This document shows, one piece after another, positions 1 through 5,154 of a stretch of 6,292 bases of DNA (positions are counted from its first letter, which is position 1; every line of letters starts with the position of its first letter). A program made the position numbers and the translations under genes. Origin of the DNA: Candidatus Hodarchaeota archaeon (lineage in GTDB: Archaea > Asgardarchaeota > Heimdallarchaeia > Hodarchaeales > YT1-039); NCBI GenBank assembly GCA_016840025.1, contig JAEOTF010000306.1, positions 1-6,292 on the forward strand, given 5' to 3'. Under the pieces are notes generated by a model. The model was not told the DNA's origin, did no database searches, and worked only from the letters and a program-made list of their open reading frames with translations.

Positions 1-194
1 AAATGAACACCAATTAAAAAGAGTAAGACTAATTCTGGAATCAAATGTACCAAAGGTGAAATGTATCCAAAAGCAAGAACCCAAGTTAACAGCATTAATA
101 AAAATGAAAGCAAAATACTAATGTCTAATCTACTCATCTTCTTAGCCCTCTGAAGTGTTCGTCTGGAAAAGGATAGGGAGGAGAGAAGAGTCAT
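1..194 (-). CDS. N-terminal fragment of an unidentified membrane protein
   Basis: The reading frame opens with ATG at 194-192 and stays open for 64 codons to the left edge, so the C-terminus lies outside the window. After a short basic N-terminus (RRTLQRAKKM, residues 11-20) the protein becomes strongly hydrophobic. One membrane helix is predicted at about residues 24-42 (around LLSFLLMLLTWVLAFGY) and a second starts near residue 52 (PELVLLFLIG). This indicates an integral membrane protein with a cytoplasmic basic N-terminus. I do not recognise the family. A second in-frame ATG at 137-135, just before SRLDIS, is a possible start. I prefer 194 because a good TATA box (221-228) sits about 30 bp upstream, which fits a leaderless or nearly leaderless transcript. 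The hydrophobic pattern makes a real gene likely, but the function is unknown. Confidence 0.6.
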   Translation of the reverse strand, partial: MTLLSSLSFSRRTLQRAKKMSRLDISILLSFLLMLLTWVLAFGYISPLVHLIPELVLLFLIGVH

Positions 195-220
195 TTTTTT
201 AAAGCTAAACAGTTCAATTA

Positions 221-228
221 TTTATAAA
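221..228 (-). promoter_or_regulatory. TATA box of the membrane-protein gene
   Basis: The palindromic box TTTATAAA is centred about 30 bp upstream of the ATG at 194. Archaeal transcription usually starts about 25-27 bp downstream of the TATA centre, so the transcript would begin within a few bases of the start codon. No Shine-Dalgarno sequence is visible between the box and the start, in keeping with leaderless translation. Confidence 0.5.
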
Positions 229-255
229 CCTGGAAACACAATTAAGAATTAAAAT

Positions 256-279
256 TAAGAAAAATGATGATTTTTCTTA
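256..279 (-). terminator. Inverted repeat, possible terminator
   Basis: The arms TAAGAAAAAT (256-265) and ATTTTTCTTA (270-279) are perfectly complementary over 10 bp around a 4-base loop (GATG). On the minus strand the stem is followed by a T-rich stretch, so it could end transcripts from the minus gene at 461-736, or shield the promoter of the membrane-protein gene just downstream. Archaeal termination needs mainly U tracts, so the hairpin role is inference. The rest of 195-460 holds no gene I can support. Confidence 0.35.
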
Positions 280-460
280 GACATATGAATTGCACAATAC
301 GACTATTATAGGCATACAAAAGATTCTGGTATAAAAGACGAAAACAAAAGTAGAGGCATAGAATCTCTTTTTTCAACTATATCTTTGATTTCTAGGCTAT
401 ATCTGCTTTAAGCTTTCGATGGAAGATCTGAACCGGACAGAGAACAGTTGTGCGTCATCA

Positions 461-736
461 TTATTCTTCGAATGGAATATTTAGTTTAGAAAGAAGTTCT
501 ATTTCATCTAAACATTCATTGTCAATTAACATTTTAACGATCTCTAAAACCCGGTCTACTATAATAGATGTGATTTCATCATCTCCTAGAACGCTTATTC
601 GAGGACCTCTTTCAAAGCCTCTACCCCTACCACGACCATGAACTTCTTGAATGTAAATATTTAAGTCGAAGCCTGAAGGATCGAAATGTTCTAGGCTACT
701 GCTCTTTCCACAAAGAGGACAAATAAGCATACTCAA
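461..736 (-). CDS. Small CPLC zinc-knuckle-like protein with Arg-Gly tract
   Basis: This encodes a 91-residue protein from TTG at 736-734, or 89 residues from the ATG at 730-728. Neither start has a convincing Shine-Dalgarno sequence. The N-terminus has one CxxC knuckle (C6-P-L-C9-G-K), so tetrahedral zinc binding would need a second ligand pair from a partner or dimer. An Arg-Gly tract follows (HGRGRGRGFERG, residues 33-44). The remainder (about 52-91) is acidic and looks helical: DDEITSIIVDRVLEIVKMLI, then a second helix. The layout of knuckle, 'GRGRGFE' and helical 'DRVLEI' tail resembles small uncharacterised proteins I associate with archaeal genomes and mobile elements. Nucleic-acid binding is plausible from the knuckle and RG tract but not shown. 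The opposite-strand frame over the same bases is low-complexity and was discarded. Confidence 0.7.
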   Translation of the reverse strand: MSMLICPLCGKSSSLEHFDPSGFDLNIYIQEVHGRGRGRGFERGPRISVLGDDEITSIIVDRVLEIVKMLIDNECLDEIELLSKLNIPFEE

Positions 737-806
737 CTGAAGTCACTACTTAACTTGGAAGTAAAGTTCAATTAAAAGTTTTAGATAAGCCTCCTAGTTG
801 GATGGC

Positions 807-821
807 TTCACACCATGTGAA
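807..821. repeat. Short perfect hairpin, 6-bp stem
   Basis: TTCACA (807-812) and TGTGAA (816-821) are reverse complements around the loop CCA. It lies at the left edge of the GC-rich island. It could be a dyad operator or one stem of a structured RNA. Its short length makes chance occurrence possible. Confidence 0.4.
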
Positions 822-847
822 TATTGACAGATGGATAAGTTGACGAT

Positions 848-982
848 ATGGACGTTGAAGCGTCGATGAACCCGCCGGACTGGCGACAAAACCGCCGAAG
901 TGACGACAGCGTTAATACAATAGGGTACCCTAATATAAATCTGGTCGCCGCTTGGCTCGACGACCGACCCGATCAACAATAA
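848..982 (+). other. Short open frame in the GC island, 44 codons, doubtful
   Basis: A frame runs from ATG at 848 to TAA at 980-982 with a second ATG at 866. The 44-residue product has a varied composition, including MNPPDWRQNRRSDD and NLVAAWLDDRPDQQ. No Shine-Dalgarno sequence precedes either ATG. Open frames of this size are expected by chance where G+C is raised, because stop codons are rarer. I recognise no family. It is recorded because a small protein, perhaps from a transferred element, is an alternative to a non-coding RNA. Confidence 0.15.
921..932. repeat. 12-base perfect palindrome
   Basis: TAGGGTACCCTA reads the same on both strands. A perfect 12-base palindrome suits binding by a dimeric regulator. 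It is about 180 bp upstream of the DUF169 start, far for a classical archaeal operator, so it may belong to the island itself. One such palindrome in a few kilobases is uncommon but not impossible by chance. Confidence 0.35.
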
Positions 983-1049
983 TTGCCACAATATTAACTG
1001 CGGTAAGTAGCTCATTTAGGCATACTAAAAATTAGAAGACTATAATAAT

Positions 1050-1059
1050 GCTTATATCT
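1050..1059 (+). promoter_or_regulatory. TATA-like box of the DUF169 gene
   Basis: GCTTATATCT is centred near 1055. That predicts transcription from about 1081 and a leader of about 30 bases, long enough to include the Shine-Dalgarno at 1101-1107. The consistent spacing supports the call. Confidence 0.45.
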
Positions 1060-1100
1060 TTACTGTGAAAGGGGATATTACAGTGAGATCTATAAGAAAT

Positions 1101-1107
1101 GAGGTGA
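1101..1107 (+). promoter_or_regulatory. Strong Shine-Dalgarno of the DUF169 gene
   Basis: GAGGTGA ends 4 bases before the ATG at 1112 and matches the archaeal 16S anti-Shine-Dalgarno well. It fixes the start of this gene; the upstream ATG at 1099 and GTG at 1083 are out of frame. It is the clearest ribosome-binding site in the window; the other starts are weak or leaderless-like. Confidence 0.75.
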
Positions 1108-1111
1108 AGAA

Positions 1112-1909
1112 ATGAAGAAAGAAGTTGATCTGAAACGAATTTCAGAAAGACTTACAAGTTTCTTAAAGTTGAAATCTTCTCCAGTAGGGTTTAAGTTTTT
1201 TAAGAGCGAGCATGACTTGGCACTTGAAAGACCTAAGTTCAAAATGCCGGTTTGCCAGATTATAGGCAATGCAAGATGGAACAAGAAAGTTTTAGGAGCG
1301 ACAGCTGATGATATGCTCTGTCACTATGGAGCTGCGTGTATAGGATTGATGGACAAACCAGAGTGGCTAAAGACTGGTGAGTTTTACATTGAGCTTAAAG
1401 TTACGGAAGACCCTGAAGTAGCTAAAGCAATAGCTGACGGAATTCCTAAGATAGAAAAAAAAGTTGAAGCTTTCGCAGTTGGTCCATTAGAGAGCATCAC
1501 CTTTAATCCGGATCTAGTAATTATCTATGGAGATACAGAACAAATCATGAGGTTGATTACGACAACATGTGGCGCTTTGAAGATTCCACGCCTAACAATG
1601 AGCGTGTTGGGGGATACAGGAATATGCGGCGACGGAATTCCGCAAGCCTTTAATACAAAAAAACCAGTGGTCTTCGTACCCTGCATCGGGGATCGTGCCT
1701 ATGCTAATGTGACTGCTAGTGAACTAGCTATGGTTTTCCCAGCATCTGTCGTAAATGAAGAACTTGTAGATCACGTGGAGATGATGGATTATCAGCTTCC
1801 GACTCCTAGGAGAAATCTTTTTGCCCCGCTTGGAGCCGTTGAAGAGGTAATGGAACGTTTTGTTAAAGTATCAGTCAGGTCTATGGACACAGGAACCCCA
1901 CTGAAATAG
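1112..1909 (+). CDS. DUF169 family protein
   Basis: This 265-residue protein resembles the DUF169 family (COG2043), conserved in archaea and anaerobic bacteria but without an established reaction. Recognisable features are the N-terminal helix followed by 'LKLKSSPVGFKFF' (18-30), the segment 'MPVCQII' (45-51), the cysteine pair in 'MLCHYGAACIG' (C70, C76), 'ITTTCGALKIPR' (C153), 'GDTGICGDGIP' (C172) and 'VVFVPCIGDR' (C191). Six cysteines in all (48, 70, 76, 153, 172, 191) could bind a metal, iron-sulfur cluster or cofactor; this is inference. No signal peptide or membrane helix is seen, so it should be cytoplasmic. Length fits the family and both ends appear intact. It has its own promoter-like sequence and a strong Shine-Dalgarno, and 130 bp separate it from the transporter gene, so co-transcription is possible but not indicated. 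Confidence 0.85.
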   Translation: MKKEVDLKRISERLTSFLKLKSSPVGFKFFKSEHDLALERPKFKMPVCQIIGNARWNKKVLGATADDMLCHYGAACIGLMDKPEWLKTGEFYIELKVTEDPEVAKAIADGIPKIEKKVEAFAVGPLESITFNPDLVIIYGDTEQIMRLITTTCGALKIPRLTMSVLGDTGICGDGIPQAFNTKKPVVFVPCIGDRAYANVTASELAMVFPASVVNEELVDHVEMMDYQLPTPRRNLFAPLGAVEEVMERFVKVSVRSMDTGTPLK

Positions 1910-1987
1910 TTGATTTATAAAATACTTAAAAACAAAAATAGCTAAAAAGACCTCTTTGCCATCGATGAGATGATTCGAGACTTAACT

Positions 1988-1997
1988 AAATATAAAT
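1988..1997 (+). promoter_or_regulatory. TATA-like box of the MFS transporter gene
   Basis: AAATATAAAT is centred near 1993, predicting a transcript start near 2019, just before the GGAG at 2026-2029 that could serve as ribosome-binding site for the ATG at 2040. This argues that the transporter has its own promoter. The intergenic 1910-2039 shows no clear terminator for DUF169. Confidence 0.45.
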
Positions 1998-2039
1998 TTT
2001 AGTGTTTCATTTTTGTCTAAATAATGGAGCAATCTTTAG

Positions 2040-3221
2040 ATGATTTCAGAAAAAACTAGACGAAGGTTCTCTCCTTCTCTTGTTATCCTTATGACAATCT
2101 TTATTGATGTAACAGGATTTGGGATTGTTCTTCCACTTCTGCCCTTCTATGCTGTCAAATTCCAGGCTGGATCAACTGCACTAGGAGTACTAGTAGCATC
2201 ATTTTCTCTTATGCAATTCTTTTCTTCACCTATGCTTGGTAGATTGTCAGACAAAGTTGGGAGGAGACCAGTCCTTATGTTGTCAATATTAACTTCCGTA
2301 GTGAGTTTCTTCCTTTTTGCATTAGCACATTCTTTTATCATGCTTCTACTTTCTAGAATAGTAGCTGGATTGGCTACTGAGATTGGTGTAGCACAAGCGT
2401 ATATCGCTGACATAACTAGAGATCAAGACAGAGCTACAGGGGTGGGCAGAGTAGGAGCAGCTAGTGGAGCTGGATTCATAATTGGCCCGGCAATAGGAGG
2501 ATTCTTAAGCACGTACGGGTTTTCTGCTGCCGGCTTCGCTGCTGCGGTATTAGCACTCTTAAACCTTGTTTTTGCATTTTTTTTCCTGCCAGAGTCAAAG
2601 GTTCATACAAATGAAAGGGTAGAGGAGGGTATTTCTAGTCGCTTAGACGGATTAAGGAATGCTCTGTCAAAGCCTTTGATGAATTCCGTTCTAGCAATAT
2701 TGTTCATTATGAGTCTTGCGTTCTCAGCTTTCCCAGTCATAATGCCTCTTCTTGCAATCTCATTTTTCGGTCTTAGCTCTTATGAAATATCCTTTTTCTT
2801 TGTATATATTGGACTAGTACAAATCGTTTTCCAAGGTCTAATAGTGGGCAGACTTGCCAATAGAGCAGGAGAGGAAAAACTGATAGCTTTTGGATCACTA
2901 CTTATGGCATTAGGAGTTTTCTTAATGGCTTTATTTCCCAACCTTGCGATTTTTGTAATATTATCTACAATCATGGTCTCAGGGGGCGGAATGCTAGGAA
3001 CGTCAATCCCCAGCTTCATTTCAAAAATAACCTCAGCTGACGAAAGAGGAGGGATTTTAGGAATAACTCAGTCTGTTTCGAGCTTAGCAAGAGTTCCTGG
3101 ACCTCTAATTGGAGGCTTTGTCCTTGAATTCGCTGGATTGGTTGCTCCATTTTTTCTAAGCGCATTTATGTTAATGGTTGCAACTGCTCTTGGAATAAAA
3201 ATAAGTTTCCAGAAAAAGTAA
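2040..3221 (+). CDS. MFS transporter, drug/H+ antiporter-like (12 TM)
   Basis: This 393-residue integral membrane protein of the major facilitator superfamily probably exports a small molecule or drug in exchange for protons. Helix 1 contains 'FIDVTGFGIVLPLLPFYA' (21-38), typical of TetA/DHA1-type transporters. The loop between helices 2 and 3 has motif A, GRLSDKVGRRPVL (67-79), with the key Gly, Asp71 and basic residues. Helix 5 has the antiporter signature (motif C) in GAGFIIGPAIGG (143-154). A charged central loop (about 186-212) separates the two six-helix halves. The second half has the degenerate repeat 'GLIVGRLANRAGEEK' (266-280) and 'RVPGPLIGG' (351-359). Length is normal. The ATG at 2040 directly follows an in-frame TAG, so it is the first possible start; GGAG at 2026-2029 is a modest Shine-Dalgarno. 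The substrate cannot be told from sequence, and no regulator is adjacent. Confidence 0.9.
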   Translation: MISEKTRRRFSPSLVILMTIFIDVTGFGIVLPLLPFYAVKFQAGSTALGVLVASFSLMQFFSSPMLGRLSDKVGRRPVLMLSILTSVVSFFLFALAHSFIMLLLSRIVAGLATEIGVAQAYIADITRDQDRATGVGRVGAASGAGFIIGPAIGGFLSTYGFSAAGFAAAVLALLNLVFAFFFLPESKVHTNERVEEGISSRLDGLRNALSKPLMNSVLAILFIMSLAFSAFPVIMPLLAISFFGLSSYEISFFFVYIGLVQIVFQGLIVGRLANRAGEEKLIAFGSLLMALGVFLMALFPNLAIFVILSTIMVSGGGMLGTSIPSFISKITSADERGGILGITQSVSSLARVPGPLIGGFVLEFAGLVAPFFLSAFMLMVATALGIKISFQKK

Positions 3222-3222
3222 C

Positions 3223-3246
3223 TTTTCTAAGGCTTTTGCTTTTTTC
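3223..3246 (+). terminator. T-rich terminator after the MFS gene
   Basis: Starting two bases after the stop codon are three T runs (TTTT, TTTT, TTTTTT) within 24 bases, with no stable stem. U-rich tracts of this kind are the usual intrinsic termination signal in archaea. It would separate the transporter transcript from the FMN-enzyme gene. Confidence 0.5.
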
Positions 3247-3432
3247 TGAAATCCATGTTACTTTTATGTCTCCAGTTCTAAGATCCTCGTTGGATAGAAG
3301 ATGTTCAAAGCAGTTCTCAGATAAGGAAGTTAAAAAAAATAAGTTGGAAATCAAGTTTGTGTTGAATAATTTGGAGTTCTTATTAATGAACAATATTTTT
3401 TGTACTTAAAAAGGTCAAAGTATGTCTCGCGA

Positions 3433-3442
3433 TAATTATTTT
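3433..3442 (+). promoter_or_regulatory. TATA-like box of the FMN-enzyme gene
   Basis: TAATTATTTT-type sequence centred near 3438 lies about 25 bp before the ATG at 3463, and no Shine-Dalgarno lies between. This is the expected geometry of a leaderless archaeal transcript starting at the A of the start codon. Confidence 0.45.
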
Positions 3443-3462
3443 AAGACTTGTAGTAATATTCG

Positions 3463-4434
3463 ATGAATATGCTAACTTATAAGGACATTATGGAGAAGGG
3501 AGAAAAAAAGATTCGGGAGCTTGGATTTTATGAAGCAGTCATTGCAGGAGTTGAAACCGGATTCATAATTCGACATAATCGAGATATTTTTGATCGATTC
3601 GTTTTTGAGCAAGCAGCCATAAATGCTGAATTTTCGCAAACCACGATAGATATGTTTGGGAAAGTATTTGAGACTCCTATTATGACCGCTGCAATCACAG
3701 GTCCAATCCCCCAAATAACTGAAAACGGATTATTGAAAGTGGCGGAAGGTGTTAAGAAGGCGGGTTCGATGATGTGGCTAGGATTCCCGTTACTGAAAAA
3801 TCTGGAGGAGATAGTTAAGATCGGTGTTCCAGTTGGTCAGATCATAAAACCAACAAAAGATAGAAAAAAAATTTTCGAGTCTTTAGAATTCGCTGAGAAA
3901 GCAGGTGTTACAGCAGTGGGAATAGATGTTGATTCTGGGGCAAGAACCAAATACGGAGGAATACTACGAGGCCCGATTACAGCTCCTATGAGCACCAAAG
4001 AGCTAATTGATATTTTCTCGGTTGTAAGTCGACCATTCGTGCTGAAGGGAATTCTTAGTAAAAGTGATGCTCGGGAAGCCATGAAGATCGGAGTGAAGTA
4101 TATAATTATCTCAAACCATGGAGCACATACACTCGATTACTTACCTCATCCATTAGAGGTTCTACCTGAAATCCTAGAAGTTGTGGATGTTGACACCAAG
4201 ATTCTCGTAGACAGTGGTTTCAGACGCGGTACAGATGTTTTAAAGGGACTCGCCTTCGGAGTAAAAGCAGTTATGTTAGGTCGTCCAATCCTATATGCCT
4301 TAGCTGCTTACGGGAGTGAGGGGGTTGAAGCCTTAATTAAAACTGTAACATCAGAATTGCAGAGAACAATGACCATGACTGGAGTTAAAAATATTTCACA
4401 AATCGATAAAACAATAATCCGCAGAACAACATGA
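3463..4434 (+). CDS. FMN-dependent alpha-hydroxy-acid dehydrogenase-like protein
   Basis: This 323-residue protein has a TIM-barrel fold of the FMN-dependent dehydrogenase family (glycolate oxidase, lactate oxidase, FMN-type IPP isomerase relatives). The C-terminal half is diagnostic: 'FVLKGILSKSDA' (192-203, FMN Lys195), 'YIIISNHGAHTLD' (213-225, catalytic-base His219), 'ILVDSGFRRGTDVLKGLAFG' (247-266, phosphate-binding Arg254), 'VMLGRPILYALAAYG' (270-284, FMN phosphate Gly273-Arg274) and 'ELQRTMTMTG' (298-307). It is shorter than the usual 350-380 residues. The motif normally SNHGGRQLD reads SNHGAHTLD, so the substrate-carboxylate Arg is His222; the active-site tyrosines in the equivalents of 'YYASG' and 'QLYVYKDR' also look replaced. 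FMN binding is therefore well supported, but oxidation of lactate or glycolate is not. ATG 3469 is an alternative start two codons in. It appears monocistronic and cytoplasmic. Confidence 0.85.
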   Translation: MNMLTYKDIMEKGEKKIRELGFYEAVIAGVETGFIIRHNRDIFDRFVFEQAAINAEFSQTTIDMFGKVFETPIMTAAITGPIPQITENGLLKVAEGVKKAGSMMWLGFPLLKNLEEIVKIGVPVGQIIKPTKDRKKIFESLEFAEKAGVTAVGIDVDSGARTKYGGILRGPITAPMSTKELIDIFSVVSRPFVLKGILSKSDAREAMKIGVKYIIISNHGAHTLDYLPHPLEVLPEILEVVDVDTKILVDSGFRRGTDVLKGLAFGVKAVMLGRPILYALAAYGSEGVEALIKTVTSELQRTMTMTGVKNISQIDKTIIRRTT

Positions 4435-4451
4435 AATCTTATTGTGAGCTT

Positions 4452-4467
4452 AAAATTATAAAATTAT
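4452..4467 (+). repeat. Tandem AAAATTAT duplication
   Basis: The 8-mer AAAATTAT occurs twice back to back, 17 bases after the stop of the FMN-enzyme gene. It is probably slippage in AT-rich DNA and could incidentally supply a TATA-like element. No function is assigned. Confidence 0.4.
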
Positions 4468-4507
4468 GGCAGATGGTTTTGACAATAGAAGCAATAGTTT
4501 GTGGACT

Positions 4508-4516
4508 ATTATATAG
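4508..4516 (+). promoter_or_regulatory. Possible TATA box before the second GC island
   Basis: ATTATATAG is centred near 4512, predicting a plus-strand transcript start near 4538. No protein gene follows on this strand, but the GC-rich island at 4549-4627 does, so the box might drive a small RNA. In AT-rich DNA such boxes are common and this one could be chance. Confidence 0.2.
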
Positions 4517-4548
4517 CCTGGTGCGATAGAAACTAGATTAAATTAAAT

Positions 4549-4627
4549 ACCCAGCCAAGCATTCTCTACCTATTAGGGATGGCGGCAGTGTCTCTATGCT
4601 CCTTAGACGTTAACCGAAGGGTTAATG
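4549..4627. other. GC-rich structured intergenic island, possible small RNA
   Basis: Bases 4551-4620 count 36 G/C of 70 in surroundings near 30%. Visible pairings are AGCAT (4558-4562) with ATGCT (4596-4600), GTCT (4590-4593) with AGAC (4605-4608), and a clear hairpin at 4608-4627. The island ends 7 bases before the stop of the minus-strand metallopeptidase gene, and a plus-strand T run (4642-4646) lies just beyond. It could be a small RNA, a 3'-end structure of the metallopeptidase mRNA, or an element boundary or attachment remnant. It does not fold into a tRNA cloverleaf by inspection. Confidence 0.3.
4608..4627. terminator. Hairpin downstream of the metallopeptidase gene
   Basis: CGTTAACC (4608-4615) pairs with GGTTAATG (4620-4627) over 8 positions, one a G-U wobble on the plus strand, around the loop GAAG. 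It starts 7 bases beyond the minus-strand stop codon, where an mRNA 3'-end structure is expected. No T run follows on the minus strand, so simple intrinsic termination is not certain. On the plus strand T residues follow at 4642-4646. Confidence 0.4.
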
Positions 4628-4634
4628 AATTCCA

Positions 4635-5045
4635 TCAATATGTTTTTAAGTTGTAATTGGCCTTGAAAGACCTCCTTTTTAATAATATTTTATGAAATCT
4701 TTCAATTTTTTCCCTGTAGATATAACCTTTATGAGGACGAAATCCTCCTGAAAATCCTTTAGGAATATGTAATAATTCATGAATCAATATTTTTTCCTTC
4801 TCTTCATCATTTAATTGGTTATATCTTTCAGAAATTACCTCAATAACATATGCTGGCGGCTTTTTAAGTGCATCCTGCCAAATCTTTCCTAAACCGTATA
4901 TACGAGCAATAGTATTTCTAGATTTTGAACCCTTACTTCTATAACAATACACAAATTGAGGAACAATATGAAACAAATCTAAACTATCTATGATTTCATC
5001 AACTAACCCCTTGATATCCGGAGCTTCTGTAAATTCTAATGTCAA
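4635..5045 (-). CDS. Putative zinc metallopeptidase, HELLH type
   Basis: This 136-residue protein contains the zinc-protease motif H89-E90-L-L-H93 in 'ILIHELLHIPKGFSGG', followed by 'GGFRPHKGY' with His105 as probable third ligand. Upstream are family-like segments 'EAPDIKGLVDEII' (8-20), 'SKSRNTIARIYGLGKIWQDAL' region (40-60) and 'YVIEVISERYNQL' (66-78). This is the pattern of the putative metallopeptidases found in archaea, phages and integrated elements; the substrate is unknown. There is no signal peptide or membrane helix. The C-terminus is basic. The first standard start in frame is TTG at 5045-5043. The frame stays open upstream to the TGA at 5105-5103, adding up to 19 sense codons without ATG, GTG or TTG, so the true N-terminus is uncertain. 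It is divergent from the integrase and may belong to the same mobile element. Confidence 0.75.
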   Translation of the reverse strand: MTLEFTEAPDIKGLVDEIIDSLDLFHIVPQFVYCYRSKGSKSRNTIARIYGLGKIWQDALKKPPAYVIEVISERYNQLNDEEKEKILIHELLHIPKGFSGGFRPHKGYIYREKIERFHKILLKRRSFKANYNLKTY

Positions 5046-5091
5046 ATTTCCCCACTCAAGTAGTTTAGTTGAATAACTAATTATTTCACTG

Positions 5092-5100
5092 TTTTTATTT
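5092..5100 (-). promoter_or_regulatory. Possible TATA box of the metallopeptidase gene
   Basis: On the minus strand the sequence is AAATAAAAA, centred near 5096, predicting a transcript start near 5070 and a leader of about 25 bases before the TTG at 5045. A G-rich stretch (GAGTGGGG) just before the TTG may act as a weak ribosome-binding site. The box is A-rich and not a strict consensus. Confidence 0.3.
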
Positions 5101-5113
5101 AGTCATGTTATCC

Positions 5114-5154
5114 AACAGTTTTATATTATAATCTGTCTGACTGAAACAGTTTTT
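5114..5154 (+). repeat. Repeated AACAGTTTT motifs
   Basis: AACAGTTTT occurs at 5114-5122 and again at 5145-5153, 31 bp apart (about three helical turns). A related CACTGTTTTT lies at 5087-5096, with its core 27 bp before the first. Short direct repeats beside an integrase gene recall arm-type recombinase sites or operator sites. Nothing in the sequence proves binding, and T runs are common here. Confidence 0.3.
5120..5130 (+). promoter_or_regulatory. TATA-like box of the integrase gene
   Basis: TTTATATTATA is the best TATA match in the divergent spacer. Centred near 5125, it predicts a transcript start near 5151, at the left edge of the inner stem of the hairpin, and a leader of about 70 bases beginning with that stem-loop. 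Confidence 0.4.

Larger units (their letters stand above)
737..1111. other. 375-bp intergenic region with a GC-rich island
   Basis: No convincing protein gene is visible here. The right end (about 1021-1111) is typical AT-rich promoter and leader DNA for the DUF169 gene. The centre differs: 841-960 counts 63 G/C of 120, whereas 1021-1080 counts 15 of 60. The centre has short self-complementary segments: TTCACA-CCA-TGTGAA at 807-821, GACG/CGTC at 851-864, alternative CGCC/GGCG pairings between 873 and 896, and a 12-base perfect palindrome at 921-932. In AT-rich archaea such an island can mark a structured RNA, but I cannot assign a family or a strand. A decayed insertion element is the main alternative. 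Confidence 0.5.

Noticed and set aside
264..270. C-box-like ATGATGA (also on the minus strand at 455-461), suggesting a C/D box RNA
   Set aside because: No CTGA D box is found at suitable spacing on the same strand in either place. The first copy is explained by the loop of the inverted repeat.
450..641. 63-codon plus-strand frame opposite the CPLC protein gene
   Set aside because: It is Ser/Ile-rich low-complexity sequence and a shadow of the minus gene, which has the zinc-knuckle motif.
794..1015. 73-codon minus-strand frame across the GC island
   Set aside because: It has no recognisable motif and no ribosome-binding site, its composition is unlike a soluble or membrane domain, and it covers the structured island, so a chance opening is likelier.
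3273..3322. Near-identical 12-mers CAGTTCTAAGAT (3273-3284) and CAGTTCTCAGAT (3311-3322)
   Set aside because: One pair with 11 of 12 matches in 240 bp is close to chance in biased DNA, and no further copy or symmetry is seen.
3166..3393. 75-codon minus-strand frame overlapping the transporter 3' end
   Set aside because: It overlaps a well-supported membrane protein gene, lacks any motif, and reads through the T-rich terminator region.
1112..4434. DUF169, MFS and FMN-enzyme genes as one functional operon
   Set aside because: Gaps of 130 and 241 bp, separate TATA-like boxes and a T-rich terminator after the transporter argue for independent transcription; no shared pathway is evident.
4510..4634. 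tRNA-like pieces (TAGCCTGGT near 4514 and GGGTTAATGAATTCC near 4619)
   Set aside because: The D-arm and T-arm resemblance is superficial. The conserved A14 and TTCGA loop are missing and no acceptor stem can be paired, so no tRNA is called.
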